A stretch of 64,000 bases of DNA from assembly GCA_938083085.1 (NCBI GenBank), contig CALLKX010000053.1, positions 1-64,000 on the forward strand. The letters are read 5' to 3'. The notes beneath the pieces were generated by a model. That model was not told the origin of the DNA. It did not search any database and was given only the letters and a program-made list of their open reading frames with translations. This document shows, piece by piece, positions 43,083 to 53,097 of this stretch (position 1 is its first letter; every line of letters begins with the position of its first letter). A program made the position numbers and the translations under genes. The stretch comes from an uncultured bacterium (GTDB lineage: Bacteria; Planctomycetota; UBA1135; GCA-002686595).

Positions 43083-46034
43083 ATGATGCTCCTCGTCACC
43101 CTCCTCCAAGCCGCCGGCGCCCAGCCTGCGGCGCCGGACTTCTCCCGGGACGTTCGACCCATCCTGGCCGAGCATTGCTTCGGGTGTCACGGGCCTGACG
43201 CGGCGGCGCGCAAGGGAGACCTTCGGCTCGACCTCGAGGAGGACGCGGTCCGGGACCGCGGCGGGTACGCGGTGGTGGACCGCGCCGCTCCGACCGAGAG
43301 TGAGCTGCTCGCGCGGCTCCACGGGGACGATCCGTTCGCTGACCCCATGCCGCCCGAGGACGAGCCGCCGCTGAGCGACGAGGAGCGCGACATCCTTGAG
43401 GGATGGATCGCGGACGGCGCGCCCTGGGGAGAACACTGGGCCTTCCGTGCGCCGGAGAAGAGCGGCGTTCCCGCCGCGAGCGTGTCTGCTGCGGAAGCGT
43501 CTGCTGCGGAGGCCATCGACGCCTTCGTCGAGGCGCGGCTCCGGACCGAGGGTCTGGTGCCCGCAGCCGAGGCGGACCGCCACACCCTGCTGCGGCGGGT
43601 GACCCTGGACCTGACCGGGCTGCCGCCCACCCCCGAGGAGATCCGTGCGTTCCTCGCGGACGGGTCGCCGAGCGCGTACGACGACGTGGTGGACCGGCTG
43701 CTCGCCTCCCCGCGGTTCGGCGAGCGCATGGCGCTGCAGTGGCTGGACGTGGCGCGCTACGCAGACACCAACGGCTATTCCATCGACGGAGGCCGACACA
43801 TGTGGGCGTGGCGCGATTGGGTGATCGGCGCGTTCAACGAGAACATGCCCTTCGACCGCTTCACGGTCGAGCAGCTGGCCGGGGACCTGTTGCCGGACGC
43901 GACGGACGCGTCACGCATCGCGTCGGGGTTCAACCGCAACCATATGAACACCCACGAGGGCGGGACCATCGAGGAGGAGTACCTCGTGGAGTACGCCGCC
44001 GACCGGGTGGCCACCACCTCCCAGGCCTGGCTCGGGCTGACCATGGGGTGCGCCCGCTGCCACGACCACAAGTACGACCCGATCTCCCAGCGCGAGTACT
44101 ACCAGTTCTTCGCGTACTTCAACTCGATCTCGGACCGCGGCAACGACGGCGACGGCGGGAAGAACTCCGTGCCCTTCATCCCCGTGTTCTCCGAGGAGCA
44201 GCAGCTGCGCCTCGCGGCGCTCGAGGCGGAGGAGGACCGGCTGAGGGAGGCCCTCGAGGCCGAGACCCCCGCGGCCGCGGCGAGGCTCGCCGCCTGGGTC
44301 GACCTCGAGGCGTCCCGGGGCGAGAGACGTCGGGAGCCTGAGTTGGCGCCTTGGTCCCTCGCTGGGCCCTTCGTGGCTGCCAGTGGCGACGCCGCTTTCA
44401 AGACGGACTTCGGCCCCGAGGCCAGCGGGTCCGCGGCGAGCGAGGCGGTCGAGTGGGCGGTCCGCGAGGACCTCAGGGACGGGGTGCCACACCCGCTCCC
44501 CACCAACAACGCCGCCACCTACCTCCGTCGCACCATCAACTCCGCCGAGGCCGGACCCCTCGACCTGGCCTTCGGCAGCGACGATTCCATCAAGGTCTGG
44601 TGGAACGGGGCGCTGGTGCTGGACGCCAACGTCCGCCGGGGCGTGGAGCCCTACCAGGAGTCCCTGTCCGTCCTGGCCCAGGCAGGGGCCAACGAGTTGC
44701 TGGTCAAGATCGTCAACTACGGCGGGCCAGGCGGGGTCTTCTTCGACCTCACATCCAGCGGTCCGCCCGAGGACGTCGTCGAGGCCCTGGCGCTCGGGCC
44801 AGCGGGCTGGAGCGATGCCCAGGCGGCGCGGGTGGCGGTCTATCACCGCTCCATCAGCCCTGCCCTGGACGGGGTTCGGTCGGAGCTGCAGGGCCTCCGC
44901 AGTGAGGTGTCGGCGCTCATGGCCCAGCCCATGACCACGGCCATGGTGATGGACGAGCGCGAGATGCGCCGGCCCGCGCACGTGCTGATGCGGGGCGCCT
45001 ACGACCAGAAGGGCGAGGAGGTCGAGCCCGGGACGCCCGCGATCCTCCCGTCGCTGCCCTCCGGCGCCCGGGCGGACCGCCTGGGCCTGGCGACCTGGCT
45101 GGTGGATCCCGCCCACCCGCTCACGGCGCGGGTCGCGGTGAACTCCTACTGGCAGCTGCTCTTCGGGGCGGGCCTCGTGGACACCCCGGAGGACTTCGGG
45201 GTGCGGGGCGCGCTCCCGAGTCATCCGGAGCTGCTGGACTGGTTGGCCGTGGACTTCGTGGAGAGCGGGTGGAACGTCAAGGCCATGCTGGGCCAGATGG
45301 TGCGCTCTGCGGCTTACCGCCGGGATGCGGCCGTCTCCCCCGAGCTGCTGGAGCTTGATCCGGGCAACCGCCTGCTCGCGCGGGGTCCGCGCTTCCGGCT
45401 CCAGGCCGAGCTGATCCGTGACGTGGCCCTCTCGGCGAGTGGGCTGCTCGCGCCGCGCATCGGCGGCCCCAGCGGGCGGCCCTACCAGCCGGCCGGCCTG
45501 TGGCGTGAGATGAGCCACTACGGCAGCACGCCCGCCACCGAGCAGATCTACGTCCAGGACCACGGCGAGGGCCTCTACCGCCGGGGGATGTACACGATCT
45601 GGAAGCGGACCGTGCCGCCGCCCATCCTCGCGGCCTTCGACGCCCCCAGTCGCGAGCTCTGCGTCGTGCGGCGGTCGCGGACAAACACCCCCCTGCAGGC
45701 GCTCGTGCTGCTCAACGAGACGGGCTTCGTCGAGGCCAGCCGAGCGCTCGCCCAGCGGGTCTTGCTGGAGGGCGGTGCCGGCGACGAGGCGAGGATCCGG
45801 GAGCTGCACCTCCTGACGGTGGGGCGCGAGCCGGACGCCGCCGAGCGCGAGGTGGTGGCGGCGCTCGTGGCCCGCGAGCGCGCGCGCTTCGCCGCGCAGC
45901 CGGAGGACGCCGCGGCGCTGATCTCCGTGGGGGAGTCGGCCCGCGACGAGTCCATCGAACCCGTGGAGCACGCCGCCTGGACGCTGGCGGCGGCCCTCAT
46001 GCTGAACCTCAGTGAGACGGTGACCCGGGGATGA
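43083..46034 (+). CDS. Cytochrome-like PSCyt1/DUF1549/DUF1553 protein (pair 2)
   Basis: 983 residues. After a short hydrophobic N-terminus ([14 protein letters not shown]) comes PSCyt1 with the haem motif HCFGCH (Cys32, Cys35, His36). DUF1549 is at about 145-340 ([47 protein letters not shown]). A PA14-like or galactose-binding-like insert lies at about 420-570 ([20 protein letters not shown]). DUF1553 is at about 660-900 ([20 protein letters not shown]). It differs from the pair-1 protein by lacking the LamG domain. The stop overlaps the next start (ATGA), so it is coupled to the DUF1501 gene. Confidence 0.88.
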   Translation: MMLLVTLLQAAGAQPAAPDFSRDVRPILAEHCFGCHGPDAAARKGDLRLDLEEDAVRDRGGYAVVDRAAPTESELLARLHGDDPFADPMPPEDEPPLSDEERDILEGWIADGAPWGEHWAFRAPEKSGVPAASVSAAEASAAEAIDAFVEARLRTEGLVPAAEADRHTLLRRVTLDLTGLPPTPEEIRAFLADGSPSAYDDVVDRLLASPRFGERMALQWLDVARYADTNGYSIDGGRHMWAWRDWVIGAFNENMPFDRFTVEQLAGDLLPDATDASRIASGFNRNHMNTHEGGTIEEEYLVEYAADRVATTSQAWLGLTMGCARCHDHKYDPISQREYYQFFAYFNSISDRGNDGDGGKNSVPFIPVFSEEQQLRLAALEAEEDRLREALEAETPAAAARLAAWVDLEASRGERRREPELAPWSLAGPFVAASGDAAFKTDFGPEASGSAASEAVEWAVREDLRDGVPHPLPTNNAATYLRRTINSAEAGPLDLAFGSDDSIKVWWNGALVLDANVRRGVEPYQESLSVLAQAGANELLVKIVNYGGPGGVFFDLTSSGPPEDVVEALALGPAGWSDAQAARVAVYHRSISPALDGVRSELQGLRSEVSALMAQPMTTAMVMDEREMRRPAHVLMRGAYDQKGEEVEPGTPAILPSLPSGARADRLGLATWLVDPAHPLTARVAVNSYWQLLFGAGLVDTPEDFGVRGALPSHPELLDWLAVDFVESGWNVKAMLGQMVRSAAYRRDAAVSPELLELDPGNRLLARGPRFRLQAELIRDVALSASGLLAPRIGGPSGRPYQPAGLWREMSHYGSTPATEQIYVQDHGEGLYRRGMYTIWKRTVPPPILAAFDAPSRELCVVRRSRTNTPLQALVLLNETGFVEASRALAQRVLLEGGAGDEARIRELHLLTVGREPDAAEREVVAALVARERARFAAQPEDAAALISVGESARDESIEPVEHAAWTLAAALMLNLSETVTRG

Positions 46035-47434
46035 TGGAGTTCACACGACGGGCCTTTCTAGGCCGCTCCGCTGGGGGCCTCGGCGCCATGGCGCTCTCTC
46101 GCCTCTTGGGCGGGGACGAGTCGGTGGTGCCGCACTTCGCGCCGAAGGCCAAGCGCGTGGTCTACCTCTTCCAGTCAGGCGGCCCGTCGCACATCGACCT
46201 GTTCGACTACAAGCCGGTGATGCGCGAGCTCCACGGCCAGGAGCTGCCTGAGTCCGTCCGCGGTGGGCAGCGGGTGACGGGGATGACGGCGGGGCAGAAG
46301 AGCTTCCCGGTGCTCGCGCCGCCCTACGAGTTCAAGCAACACGGCGAGAGCGGGGCCTGGGTCAGCGAGCTGATGCCGTGGACGGCGCGCATCGCGGACA
46401 AGCTGTGCTTCCTCAAGGGGGTGCACACCGACGCGATCAACCACGACCCCGCCATCACGACGATCAACACCGGCGCCATGCAGCCGGGCAAGGCCAGCCT
46501 GGGCTCATGGCTCAGCTATGGGCTGGGCAGCGAGAACCGCGACCTGCCCGCCTACCTGGTGCTCCTGTCCCAGGGCACGGGCAAGGACCCGGGCCAGCCG
46601 CTGTTCTCGAGGCTCTGGGGCTCGGGCTTCCTCCCCCCGTCCCATCAGGGCGTGCAGCTGCGCCCGGGGTCGAACCCGGTGCTGTACCTGCAGAACCCAC
46701 CGGGGGTGGACGCCTCCACCCGGCGTGCGCTCCTGGACGACCTCGCCAAGCTGAACGGACGGCACGCCGACGCGACGGGGGACCCCGAAGCGCGGACGCG
46801 CATCGACCAGTACGAGATGGCGTTTCGCATGCAGACCTCGGTGCCCGACCTCACCGACCTCTCCACCGAGCCCGAGGAGGTCTTCGAGCTCTACGGGCCG
46901 GACGCGCGCAAGCCCGGGACCTACGCGGCCAACTGCCTGCTCGCGCGCCGGATGCTCGAGCGCGGCGTGCGCATGGTCCAGCTCTTCCACCGTGGGTGGG
47001 ACCAGCACCTGAACCTGGACCGGGAGCTGCGGGCGCAGTCCATGGACACCGACCAGCCTAGCGCCGCCCTGGTGTCTGACCTCGCGCGGCTCGGGCTGCT
47101 GGAGGACACCCTGGTGGTGTGGGGCGGCGAGTTTGGCCGCACCGTCTACAGCCAGGGCAAGCTCGGCGCCCCCGGGAGCGGCCGCGACCACCACGGGCGC
47201 TGCTTCACGGTCTGGATGGCCGGCGGCGGCATCAAGCCCGGCATCACCCACGGCGCCACCGACGACTGGTCCTACAACGTGGCCGAGGGCGGCGTCCACG
47301 TGAACGACCTCAACGCGACCATCCTGCACCAGCTGGGCATCGACCACGAGCGCTTCACCTATCCCTACCTCGGCCTCGACCAGCGCCTCACCGGCGTCGA
47401 AGAGTCGCGGGTGGTGCGAGAGATCCTCACCTGA
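46031..47434 (+). CDS. Tat-exported DUF1501 protein (pair 2)
   Basis: 467 residues. [20 protein letters not shown] is a Tat signal. DUF1501 marks: [59 protein letters not shown]. It is closely similar in order to the pair-1 protein but of the 'sulfatase-like DUF1501' subtype with PSHIDLFD. Start and upstream stop overlap by four bases. Both proteins of the pair have export signals (Tat here, Sec-like for the PSCyt partner), implying that they meet outside the cytoplasm. Confidence 0.88.
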   Translation: MMEFTRRAFLGRSAGGLGAMALSRLLGGDESVVPHFAPKAKRVVYLFQSGGPSHIDLFDYKPVMRELHGQELPESVRGGQRVTGMTAGQKSFPVLAPPYEFKQHGESGAWVSELMPWTARIADKLCFLKGVHTDAINHDPAITTINTGAMQPGKASLGSWLSYGLGSENRDLPAYLVLLSQGTGKDPGQPLFSRLWGSGFLPPSHQGVQLRPGSNPVLYLQNPPGVDASTRRALLDDLAKLNGRHADATGDPEARTRIDQYEMAFRMQTSVPDLTDLSTEPEEVFELYGPDARKPGTYAANCLLARRMLERGVRMVQLFHRGWDQHLNLDRELRAQSMDTDQPSAALVSDLARLGLLEDTLVVWGGEFGRTVYSQGKLGAPGSGRDHHGRCFTVWMAGGGIKPGITHGATDDWSYNVAEGGVHVNDLNATILHQLGIDHERFTYPYLGLDQRLTGVEESRVVREILT

Positions 47435-47440
47435 GCAGGT

Positions 47441-47519
47441 GGGGGCGGCCGCCGTGATGTTTGAAGAAGCGGTGCGTCGACGGCGTTCGTCGGCGCAGGT
47501 CCTCTCCGGGGCCGCCCCC
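47441..47519. terminator. 10-bp inverted repeat between convergent genes
   Basis: GGGGGCGGCC (47441-47450) and GGCCGCCCCC (47510-47519) are exact complements spaced by 59 bases, flanking almost the whole space between the convergent DUF1501 and tricorn genes. Possible bidirectional terminator; the large loop makes this weak. Confidence 0.3.
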
Positions 47520-47531
47520 TCAGATAGACGC

Positions 47532-50500
47532 TCAGCGTTCTGACTTGGGCAGGCCCATGCCGGTGCGGTTCGGGTCCGCGGGGCGGGGCGGCGCCTGGTA
47601 CGCGCCGGTCTCCAGCTCCTTGAGCATCTGCTGCACGCCGGCTTCGATCTGCGGATCGGCGCCGCCTTGCATCAGGGCGGGGTCGTCCATGACCTCGATG
47701 TCAGGGGCGACTCCGTGGCCCTCCACGCCCCACGTCCCGTCGAGCTCAAAGAACCCGAAGGACGGCACGGCGAGGGTGCCGCCGTCGATGAGCTGCGGGC
47801 TCCCGGAGTAGCCGACCAGGCCGCCCCAGGTCCGCGTGCCGATCAGCTTGCCGAGCCCCGCCTGCCGGAACAGGTACGGGAACATGTCGCCCCCCGAGCC
47901 TGCGTCGCGGTTGATGAGCATGCACTTGGGGCCCTGGTGGGAGTCGTTGGGTGTCGCCATCGAGCGGCCCCATCGGCGGCCCCAGTAGTTCGTGCGCGGG
48001 CGGTCGAGGGCCTCGATCTCACGGTTGGGGAACTGCCCGCCGCCGTTCCAGCGCTCGTCGATGATGAGGGCGTCCAGGTGGGACTGGCCGTAGAGCTGTC
48101 GGAACAGGTTGTTGCGACCGTTCTGGCCGGTGTCGGGCACGTAGACGTAGCCCACGCGGCCACCGGAGAGCTCCTCGACCATCTTGCGGTTGCCCTCGAT
48201 CCACTCGCGATAGCGCAGGCCGCGCTCCGAGGAGAGGGCCTTGACCATCACCTTGCGGGCCGTGTCGTCCATGGTCGGAGAGGCGCTCACCGTCAGCTCG
48301 ACGGCCTCACCACCCTTCCCGAGGAAGGCGGCCCAAGGGTCCTTGTCCGTGTCCATGGGGACGCCGTCCACGGCGAGGAGGTAGTCCCCCTCGCGCACGT
48401 CGACGCCGGGCATGCTGAGGGGGCCGCGGGCGTCCGAGTCCCAGACGCCGCCTTCGACGATGTGCGCGATGCGGTAGGCGCCGTTCTCCAGCGTGTAGTC
48501 ACACCCAAGCAGGCCCACGCCGACTCGCGGGCCGCGCTCCATCGGTCCACCGCGGACGTACGCGTGCCCCACGTTCAGCTCGGCGACGAGCTCGCGCATC
48601 ACGTAGTCCACGTCCTCGCGGTTCGCGCAGTAGGCGATCATGGGCAGGTACTGCTCGTAGACCGCGGGCCAGTCCACGCCATGCATGTTCGCGGCGTAGA
48701 AGTAATCGCGGAAGAAGCGCCACGCGTCGCGGTAGACCTGGGGCCACTCCTGGCGCGGGTCGATGCGGGCCTCCATGCCGTCCTTCTTGACGCTCTTGGG
48801 CGAGCTGCCCTCGTCGGCCTTGCCGATGGCCGGGTCGTTGCCGCGCTCCACGAGGAGCTGCTTGCCGTCCGCAGATAGGCTGAAGTCGCCCCCGTCGGTG
48901 ACGCTCTTCTCGGCCTGATCGTCCCCGTGCAGGTCGTAGGCCTTGATGCCTGAGCCGCGGCGAACGTAGAGCAGGTGCCCCTCGTGGTTCACCGAGAGGC
49001 TCGCGAAGTTGCCCGAGGGCACGGGGAGCTGGAGCGCTCGGTGCTCGAAGCCCTCGAAGTCGATCTCGAGGGCCTTCGAGGCGTCCTCGTCGTCGTCCTC
49101 CTCGTCGCCGCTCTCGTTGCCGCGATCTTCGCTGGAGGCCGCGCCTGAGCGCTCGGCCACGACCGTGATGTCGACCTCGTTGGTGGAGACGGCCCACTCA
49201 AGGGAGCCGTCCTTGATGGACCCATCGAACAGGGCCTCTCCGCCCGTGTCCAGCGCGAGGCTCCCGCTGCAGGCGCCGGTCTCGGGGTCGAGGTCGCCGC
49301 GGACCTCGGCGTTCCCGAGGGGGGAGGTCGCCGAGCCGCTGAGGCGCGTGCCGTCGAGGCTCAGGCTCGCGGTGACGGCCATCGCGGGCTGGCCCGCCAT
49401 CGTGAGCGTGCCGGAGTAGCTCCCGCTGACGCCGTCGTCCTCCGCGGGCGTGCCTTCACGCTCCTCCTCGCCTTCGGCGTCCTCGTCCGGCGTGCCCTCC
49501 TCCTGGTCTTCGTCGCCCCAGGACTCCTCGTCGCTCTTCGGGGTCCAGGGGAACTCGACGTCCTCGCGCAGGGGGACGGCCAGGAGCACCTCACCATCGG
49601 TGTAGACGTAGTTCGAGTCGATCATCGACCCCTGCTGGCCGCTGAAGTCACGGACGCTGCCGAAGTACAGGAAGTCTCCGTCCCGATCGAAGGTCGGGCT
49701 GCTGTCCTCGAACATGGAGCTCGTGACGACGTGCTTCTCACCTGCGACCGTGTCAAAGATCACGACGTTGGTCCGCGAGCTCTCGTCGGCGAGGTTGGTG
49801 TAGGTGAGCCAGCGGCTGTCGTGGGACCAGTTCACGGGGACGCCCCACTCCGCGGCCTCGTTCTGGTCGATGGCCTTGGTGGTGTCCGCGGCGATGTCGT
49901 GCACGTAGATCGTGCCCGACCGGTCGCTGAACGCGATCTTCTCGGAGTTCGGGGACCAGGTCGGGTCGTACTTGAAGCCCTCCGTGCCCTCCGTGAGCTG
50001 CTTCGTCTCGCCGCGCCCGTCGGACTGCTTCACAAACAGCTCGTACTCGCCCGTCTCGTCCGAGAAGTAGGCGATCCAGCGTCCGTCCGGGCTCCAGGAG
50101 GGGTCACGCTCGGCGACCCCGCTGGTCGCCGTCAGGTTGCGCGCCTTGCCCTGCTCGGCCGGCAGCGTCCAGATGTCACCGCGCGACGCCACCACAGCGC
50201 GCTTGCCTGTGCTGGAGATGCGGCTGGTGGAGATGGCCTCCGAGACGTCCACCGTGCGGGGGCGGGCCGTCTCGATCGCGCCAGGGATCTTCACGTCCAC
50301 GGGACGGGTCGCCTGGGTGCCGAGGTCCACGAGGAACAGGCCCGAGTTGTTCTGGAACACGATCTCGCCCTGGCCCTGGTCACCGGGACCGATCGCGGGC
50401 CACTTGACGTCGAAGTCGGTGTAGGTGGTGACCTGGGAGTGCGTCCCTGCGGAGACGTCGAACTTCCAGACGTTCAGGCGGTGGGCCGGGCCGCGGTCCG

Positions 50501-51203
50501 AGACGTAGTAGAGGTCGTCCCCGTGCCACATGGGGAAGCTGTCCGTGCCCTCCCACTCTGTGACCCGCCGCGAGGAGCGGTCCTCGAGGTTGAAGAGCCA
50601 GATGTCGCTCGCGGTCCCGCCGACGTAGCGCTTCCAGTTCCGCCCGTCCCGTGCGTTCGGGGTGTACGCCAGCAGCTTGCCGTCCTCGTGGATCGTCCCG
50701 TTCAGCCCGTAGGGCACCGAGACCTGGGCCGGGAGGCCTCCCGTGCTCGGGACGGTGAACATGCGCGGTGCGCGCCGCTGACCCGAGAAGGCCGAGGTGG
50801 AGAAGATCAGCCGACCGTCATTGGTCCAATCGCTGAACAGGTCGCCACCGGGGTGGTGGGTCACCCGGAAGGGCAGGCCTCCCCCCGTGGAGATGGTGTA
50901 GAGGTCGCTGTCCCCGTCATAGTTACCGCTGAACGCGACCTGCTGGCCGTCCGGGCTGAAGCGCGGGTTGCGTTCGGCGCCGGGAGGGCTCGCCAGGGGC
51001 AGGGCCGTTCCGCCCGCCCGCGGCACGAGCCAGAGATCGTTGGCGTACACGAACACGATGCTCGTGTCGCTGACGTCCGGGTAGCGCAGCATGCCCGCCT
51101 GGCCCGCGCCTTGGGGCGTGGCGGAGGCGGCGCTGAGGAGGCTGAGCGCGGTGACGGCGAGCCACCCGTGGGGGGCAACGGAGAGGGAGAGGCGAAGATT
51201 CAT
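47532..51203 (-). CDS. Secreted tricorn-type protease with an inserted domain
   Basis: 1,223 residues with a signal peptide (LAVTALSLLSAASA). The N-terminal beta-propeller (about 40-330) and second propeller (330 on) carry PRFSPDGQQVAFSGNYDGDS and PSWSPDGRWIAYFSDETGEY. A C1 helix region, PDZ domain (GVDVREGDYLLAVDGVPMDT) and C-terminal S41-type core follow. Catalytic residues: His880 (NVGHAYVRGG), Ser1103 and Asp1106 (AGSGGDMFPYL). Residues about 555-710 interrupt the second propeller: a small beta domain (SGSYSGTLTMAGQPAMAVTA) flanked by two acidic linkers (GDEDQEEGTPDEDAEGEEE and GNESGDEEDDDED). Tricorn degrades oligopeptides; here it should act in the periplasm. Confidence 0.9.
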   Translation of the reverse strand: MNLRLSLSVAPHGWLAVTALSLLSAASATPQGAGQAGMLRYPDVSDTSIVFVYANDLWLVPRAGGTALPLASPPGAERNPRFSPDGQQVAFSGNYDGDSDLYTISTGGGLPFRVTHHPGGDLFSDWTNDGRLIFSTSAFSGQRRAPRMFTVPSTGGLPAQVSVPYGLNGTIHEDGKLLAYTPNARDGRNWKRYVGGTASDIWLFNLEDRSSRRVTEWEGTDSFPMWHGDDLYYVSDRGPAHRLNVWKFDVSAGTHSQVTTYTDFDVKWPAIGPGDQGQGEIVFQNNSGLFLVDLGTQATRPVDVKIPGAIETARPRTVDVSEAISTSRISSTGKRAVVASRGDIWTLPAEQGKARNLTATSGVAERDPSWSPDGRWIAYFSDETGEYELFVKQSDGRGETKQLTEGTEGFKYDPTWSPNSEKIAFSDRSGTIYVHDIAADTTKAIDQNEAAEWGVPVNWSHDSRWLTYTNLADESSRTNVVIFDTVAGEKHVVTSSMFEDSSPTFDRDGDFLYFGSVRDFSGQQGSMIDSNYVYTDGEVLLAVPLREDVEFPWTPKSDEESWGDEDQEEGTPDEDAEGEEEREGTPAEDDGVSGSYSGTLTMAGQPAMAVTASLSLDGTRLSGSATSPLGNAEVRGDLDPETGACSGSLALDTGGEALFDGSIKDGSLEWAVSTNEVDITVVAERSGAASSEDRGNESGDEEDDDEDASKALEIDFEGFEHRALQLPVPSGNFASLSVNHEGHLLYVRRGSGIKAYDLHGDDQAEKSVTDGGDFSLSADGKQLLVERGNDPAIGKADEGSSPKSVKKDGMEARIDPRQEWPQVYRDAWRFFRDYFYAANMHGVDWPAVYEQYLPMIAYCANREDVDYVMRELVAELNVGHAYVRGGPMERGPRVGVGLLGCDYTLENGAYRIAHIVEGGVWDSDARGPLSMPGVDVREGDYLLAVDGVPMDTDKDPWAAFLGKGGEAVELTVSASPTMDDTARKVMVKALSSERGLRYREWIEGNRKMVEELSGGRVGYVYVPDTGQNGRNNLFRQLYGQSHLDALIIDERWNGGGQFPNREIEALDRPRTNYWGRRWGRSMATPNDSHQGPKCMLINRDAGSGGDMFPYLFRQAGLGKLIGTRTWGGLVGYSGSPQLIDGGTLAVPSFGFFELDGTWGVEGHGVAPDIEVMDDPALMQGGADPQIEAGVQQMLKELETGAYQAPPRPADPNRTGMGLPKSER

Positions 51204-51290
51204 GGGGGCTGCAGCGCGAATTGGAAGGGCCTCGCCGTCCATGGGCAGGACGTCGTTGGGGCTTGGCAGGACCAGGGTCGTCGAGTGCCC

Positions 51291-51304
51291 CCGTCCATGG
51301 ACGG
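51291..51304. promoter_or_regulatory. 14-base perfect palindrome upstream of the tricorn gene
   Basis: CCGTCCATGGACGG reads the same on both strands. Part of it (CCGTCCATGG) occurs again at 51234-51243 close to the tricorn start at 51203. Possible regulator sites. Confidence 0.35.
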
Positions 51305-51339
51305 CGCGCTCCCCAAAACTTTCGCCGCCGCGGCAGCGC

Positions 51340-51356
51340 GGCGCCACATTGGCGCC
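51340..51356. promoter_or_regulatory. 7-3-7 perfect palindrome upstream of the tricorn gene
   Basis: GGCGCCA-CAT-TGGCGCC. The same bases also form a direct repeat of GGCGCCACA. It lies 140 bases before the tricorn start. Confidence 0.35.
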
Positions 51357-51562
51357 ACAGGAGAGATACAGGGCAGCCGCTACGGACCGCAGCCTCAGCC
51401 TGTGACACCACGCCCGGTCAGGGGGCGGTAAAAGAGCGGCCAGCGGGCCAGGGATGGAGGGACGCTCGCGCTCGGAACCCACCGAGCGGCGGTGCCTGGG
51501 CCCGGTGGATCATTGGGCGTCACCGGGACGTCATCGCGGGCAAGGCCCAGGGGGTCCAGCGG

Positions 51563-52795
51563 TCAGGGAGTGCCCGCGTGCTCTTGGGCCACGGCCTCAT
51601 CCCAGCGAGGCAGCGGGTCCTCGAGGGTGAGCCATTCATCCAGCCCGCCCTCCATCTCGTCAGGGGTGAGGAGCGCCGCCTCCAGCGCCTCCTCGATCTC
51701 CTCGCGAGGGAGCCTCACGCCGATCAGCACCAGCTCCTGGCGCATGTCACCGAAGTCTTCGTCCCAGACAGCCTCGATGTGTCGCCGCGAGTCCGCATCC
51801 GTGGGCCACTCTTCCTCCGGCACGAGCGCCCACCAGGTGCCCGCCGGCTGGAACGTCGCCTGCTGGCCGGCGCTCTGGACGAGGGCCTTCTCCCGCGGCC
51901 GCGTCGCGACCCAGATGAAGCCCTTGGAGCGCAGCACCTGCCGCATGAGCGGGGACTGGAGGAAGTCCATGAAGCGGACCGGGTGGAAGGGGCGTCGAGC
52001 GCGGAAGACAAAGGAGCCGAAGCCGAAGGCCTCGCTCTCCGGTGTGTGGTCCTCCGCCAGGGCCTGGACCCAGCCGGGGGCTGCCTGAGCGGCCTCGAGG
52101 TCGAAGCTCCGGGTCTCCAGGAGCTGATCGAGCGGGAGGCGGCCGTACTCCGCGCGCAGCAGCTGGGCGGAGGGGTTGAGGTCCGCGATGAGGGCCTCGA
52201 CGCGGGCGAGGCCGTCCTCATCCACGAGGTCGGTCTTGTTCACGACGATGATCGTCGCGAACTCGATCTGCTCGGCCATGAGCTGTGCCACGGGGCGGCG
52301 GTCCTCGTCGTCGTCGGCCCAACCCCGGTCCACGATGTCATCCTCTCCGCTCATCTCGGTCAGGACCCTCGACGCGTCGACGACGGTGACCATGGCGTCC
52401 ACGGCGACGCGGTCGGACACCGAGGGCACATCCTCGTGGTCAAGGGAGAGCGTCTGGGCCACCGGGAGCGGCTCGGAGATGCCGGTGGACTCGATCACCA
52501 GGGCGTCATAGCCGCCGTCGTCGGCGATCCGGCCGACCTCCTCGAGGAGGTCCTCGCGCAGCGTGCAGCAGATGCAGCCGTTGGAGAGCTCGATCAGGCG
52601 CTCCTCGCTCTGGAGGACCTCGATCCCGGCGTCCCGCGCGGCGACGAGCAGCTCCCCGTCGAGGCCCTTCTCGCTCATCTCGTTGACGAGCACCGCGACG
52701 CGGCGGCCCTCGCGGTTGGCGAGCATGTGGGCGAGGAGGGTCGTCTTTCCAGAGCCGAGGAAGCCCGAGAGCACGGTGACGGGGAGGTGGGCCAT
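51563..52795 (-). CDS. COG0523 (CobW-like) metallochaperone GTPase, ZigA/ZNG1 type
   Basis: 410 residues. The P-loop is GFLGSGKTT (11-19), and the family's metal-binding motif GCICC is at 73-77. ESTGISEP is the Walker B/switch part and VVNKTDLV the guanine-specific NKxD motif. The C-terminal CobW_C domain is at about 255-390 ([20 protein letters not shown]). The length and the missing His-rich tail fit the YciC/ZigA-like subgroup that delivers zinc to client enzymes under zinc limitation. No Zur-type palindrome lies directly upstream, only an isolated half-site at 52994-53000. Confidence 0.85.
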   Translation of the reverse strand: MAHLPVTVLSGFLGSGKTTLLAHMLANREGRRVAVLVNEMSEKGLDGELLVAARDAGIEVLQSEERLIELSNGCICCTLREDLLEEVGRIADDGGYDALVIESTGISEPLPVAQTLSLDHEDVPSVSDRVAVDAMVTVVDASRVLTEMSGEDDIVDRGWADDDEDRRPVAQLMAEQIEFATIIVVNKTDLVDEDGLARVEALIADLNPSAQLLRAEYGRLPLDQLLETRSFDLEAAQAAPGWVQALAEDHTPESEAFGFGSFVFRARRPFHPVRFMDFLQSPLMRQVLRSKGFIWVATRPREKALVQSAGQQATFQPAGTWWALVPEEEWPTDADSRRHIEAVWDEDFGDMRQELVLIGVRLPREEIEEALEAALLTPDEMEGGLDEWLTLEDPLPRWDEAVAQEHAGTP

Positions 52796-53097
52796 GCCTG
52801 GACGATGTCGCTCGACCCCGGGCAGTTCCCATTAGCGGCAAAAGAATCGCCGGGCCCGCCGAGGAGGTCACCTCCATCGCCGCGCGGGGTCAGGGAGCTA
52901 GGCGGGCCGCCGCACCCGAGGACAGTCACCATGAGGCGTTCCGACCATCCGATCGCGCGAATCCAACGGGTCGGCGGAACCGGGGGCGGGCGGTTGGCAT
53001 TTCCCCGCAGGAATGAGACCCCTCCAAGCGACAAATTCAGGCGCGGACCAGCTCGGCGGCGCCGACGTCCGGTGGACCAGCATGGAGGTCGCGGCGC
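52796..53097. other. Divergent promoter region without recognised elements
   Basis: 302 bases between the GTPase start (52795) and the oxidoreductase start (53098). It contains TTGGCAT (52994-53000), one half of the Zur-like palindrome, without its partner. No other clear element is seen. Confidence 0.4.

Larger units (their letters stand above)
51204..51562. other. Intergenic region with two palindromes, upstream of the tricorn gene
   Basis: 359 bases between the CobW-like GTPase stop and the tricorn start. Contains CCGTCCATGGACGG (51291-51304) and GGCGCCA-CAT-TGGCGCC (51340-51356). A patch around 51312-51322 (CCAAAACTTTC) is the only AT-richer part. No gene seen. Confidence 0.5.

Noticed and set aside
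52994..53000. TTGGCAT upstream of the COG0523 GTPase, like half of the Zur-type palindrome
   Set aside because: The partner half (ATGCCAA at the right spacing) is missing and the site is about 200 bases from the start codon. One 7-mer can occur by chance.
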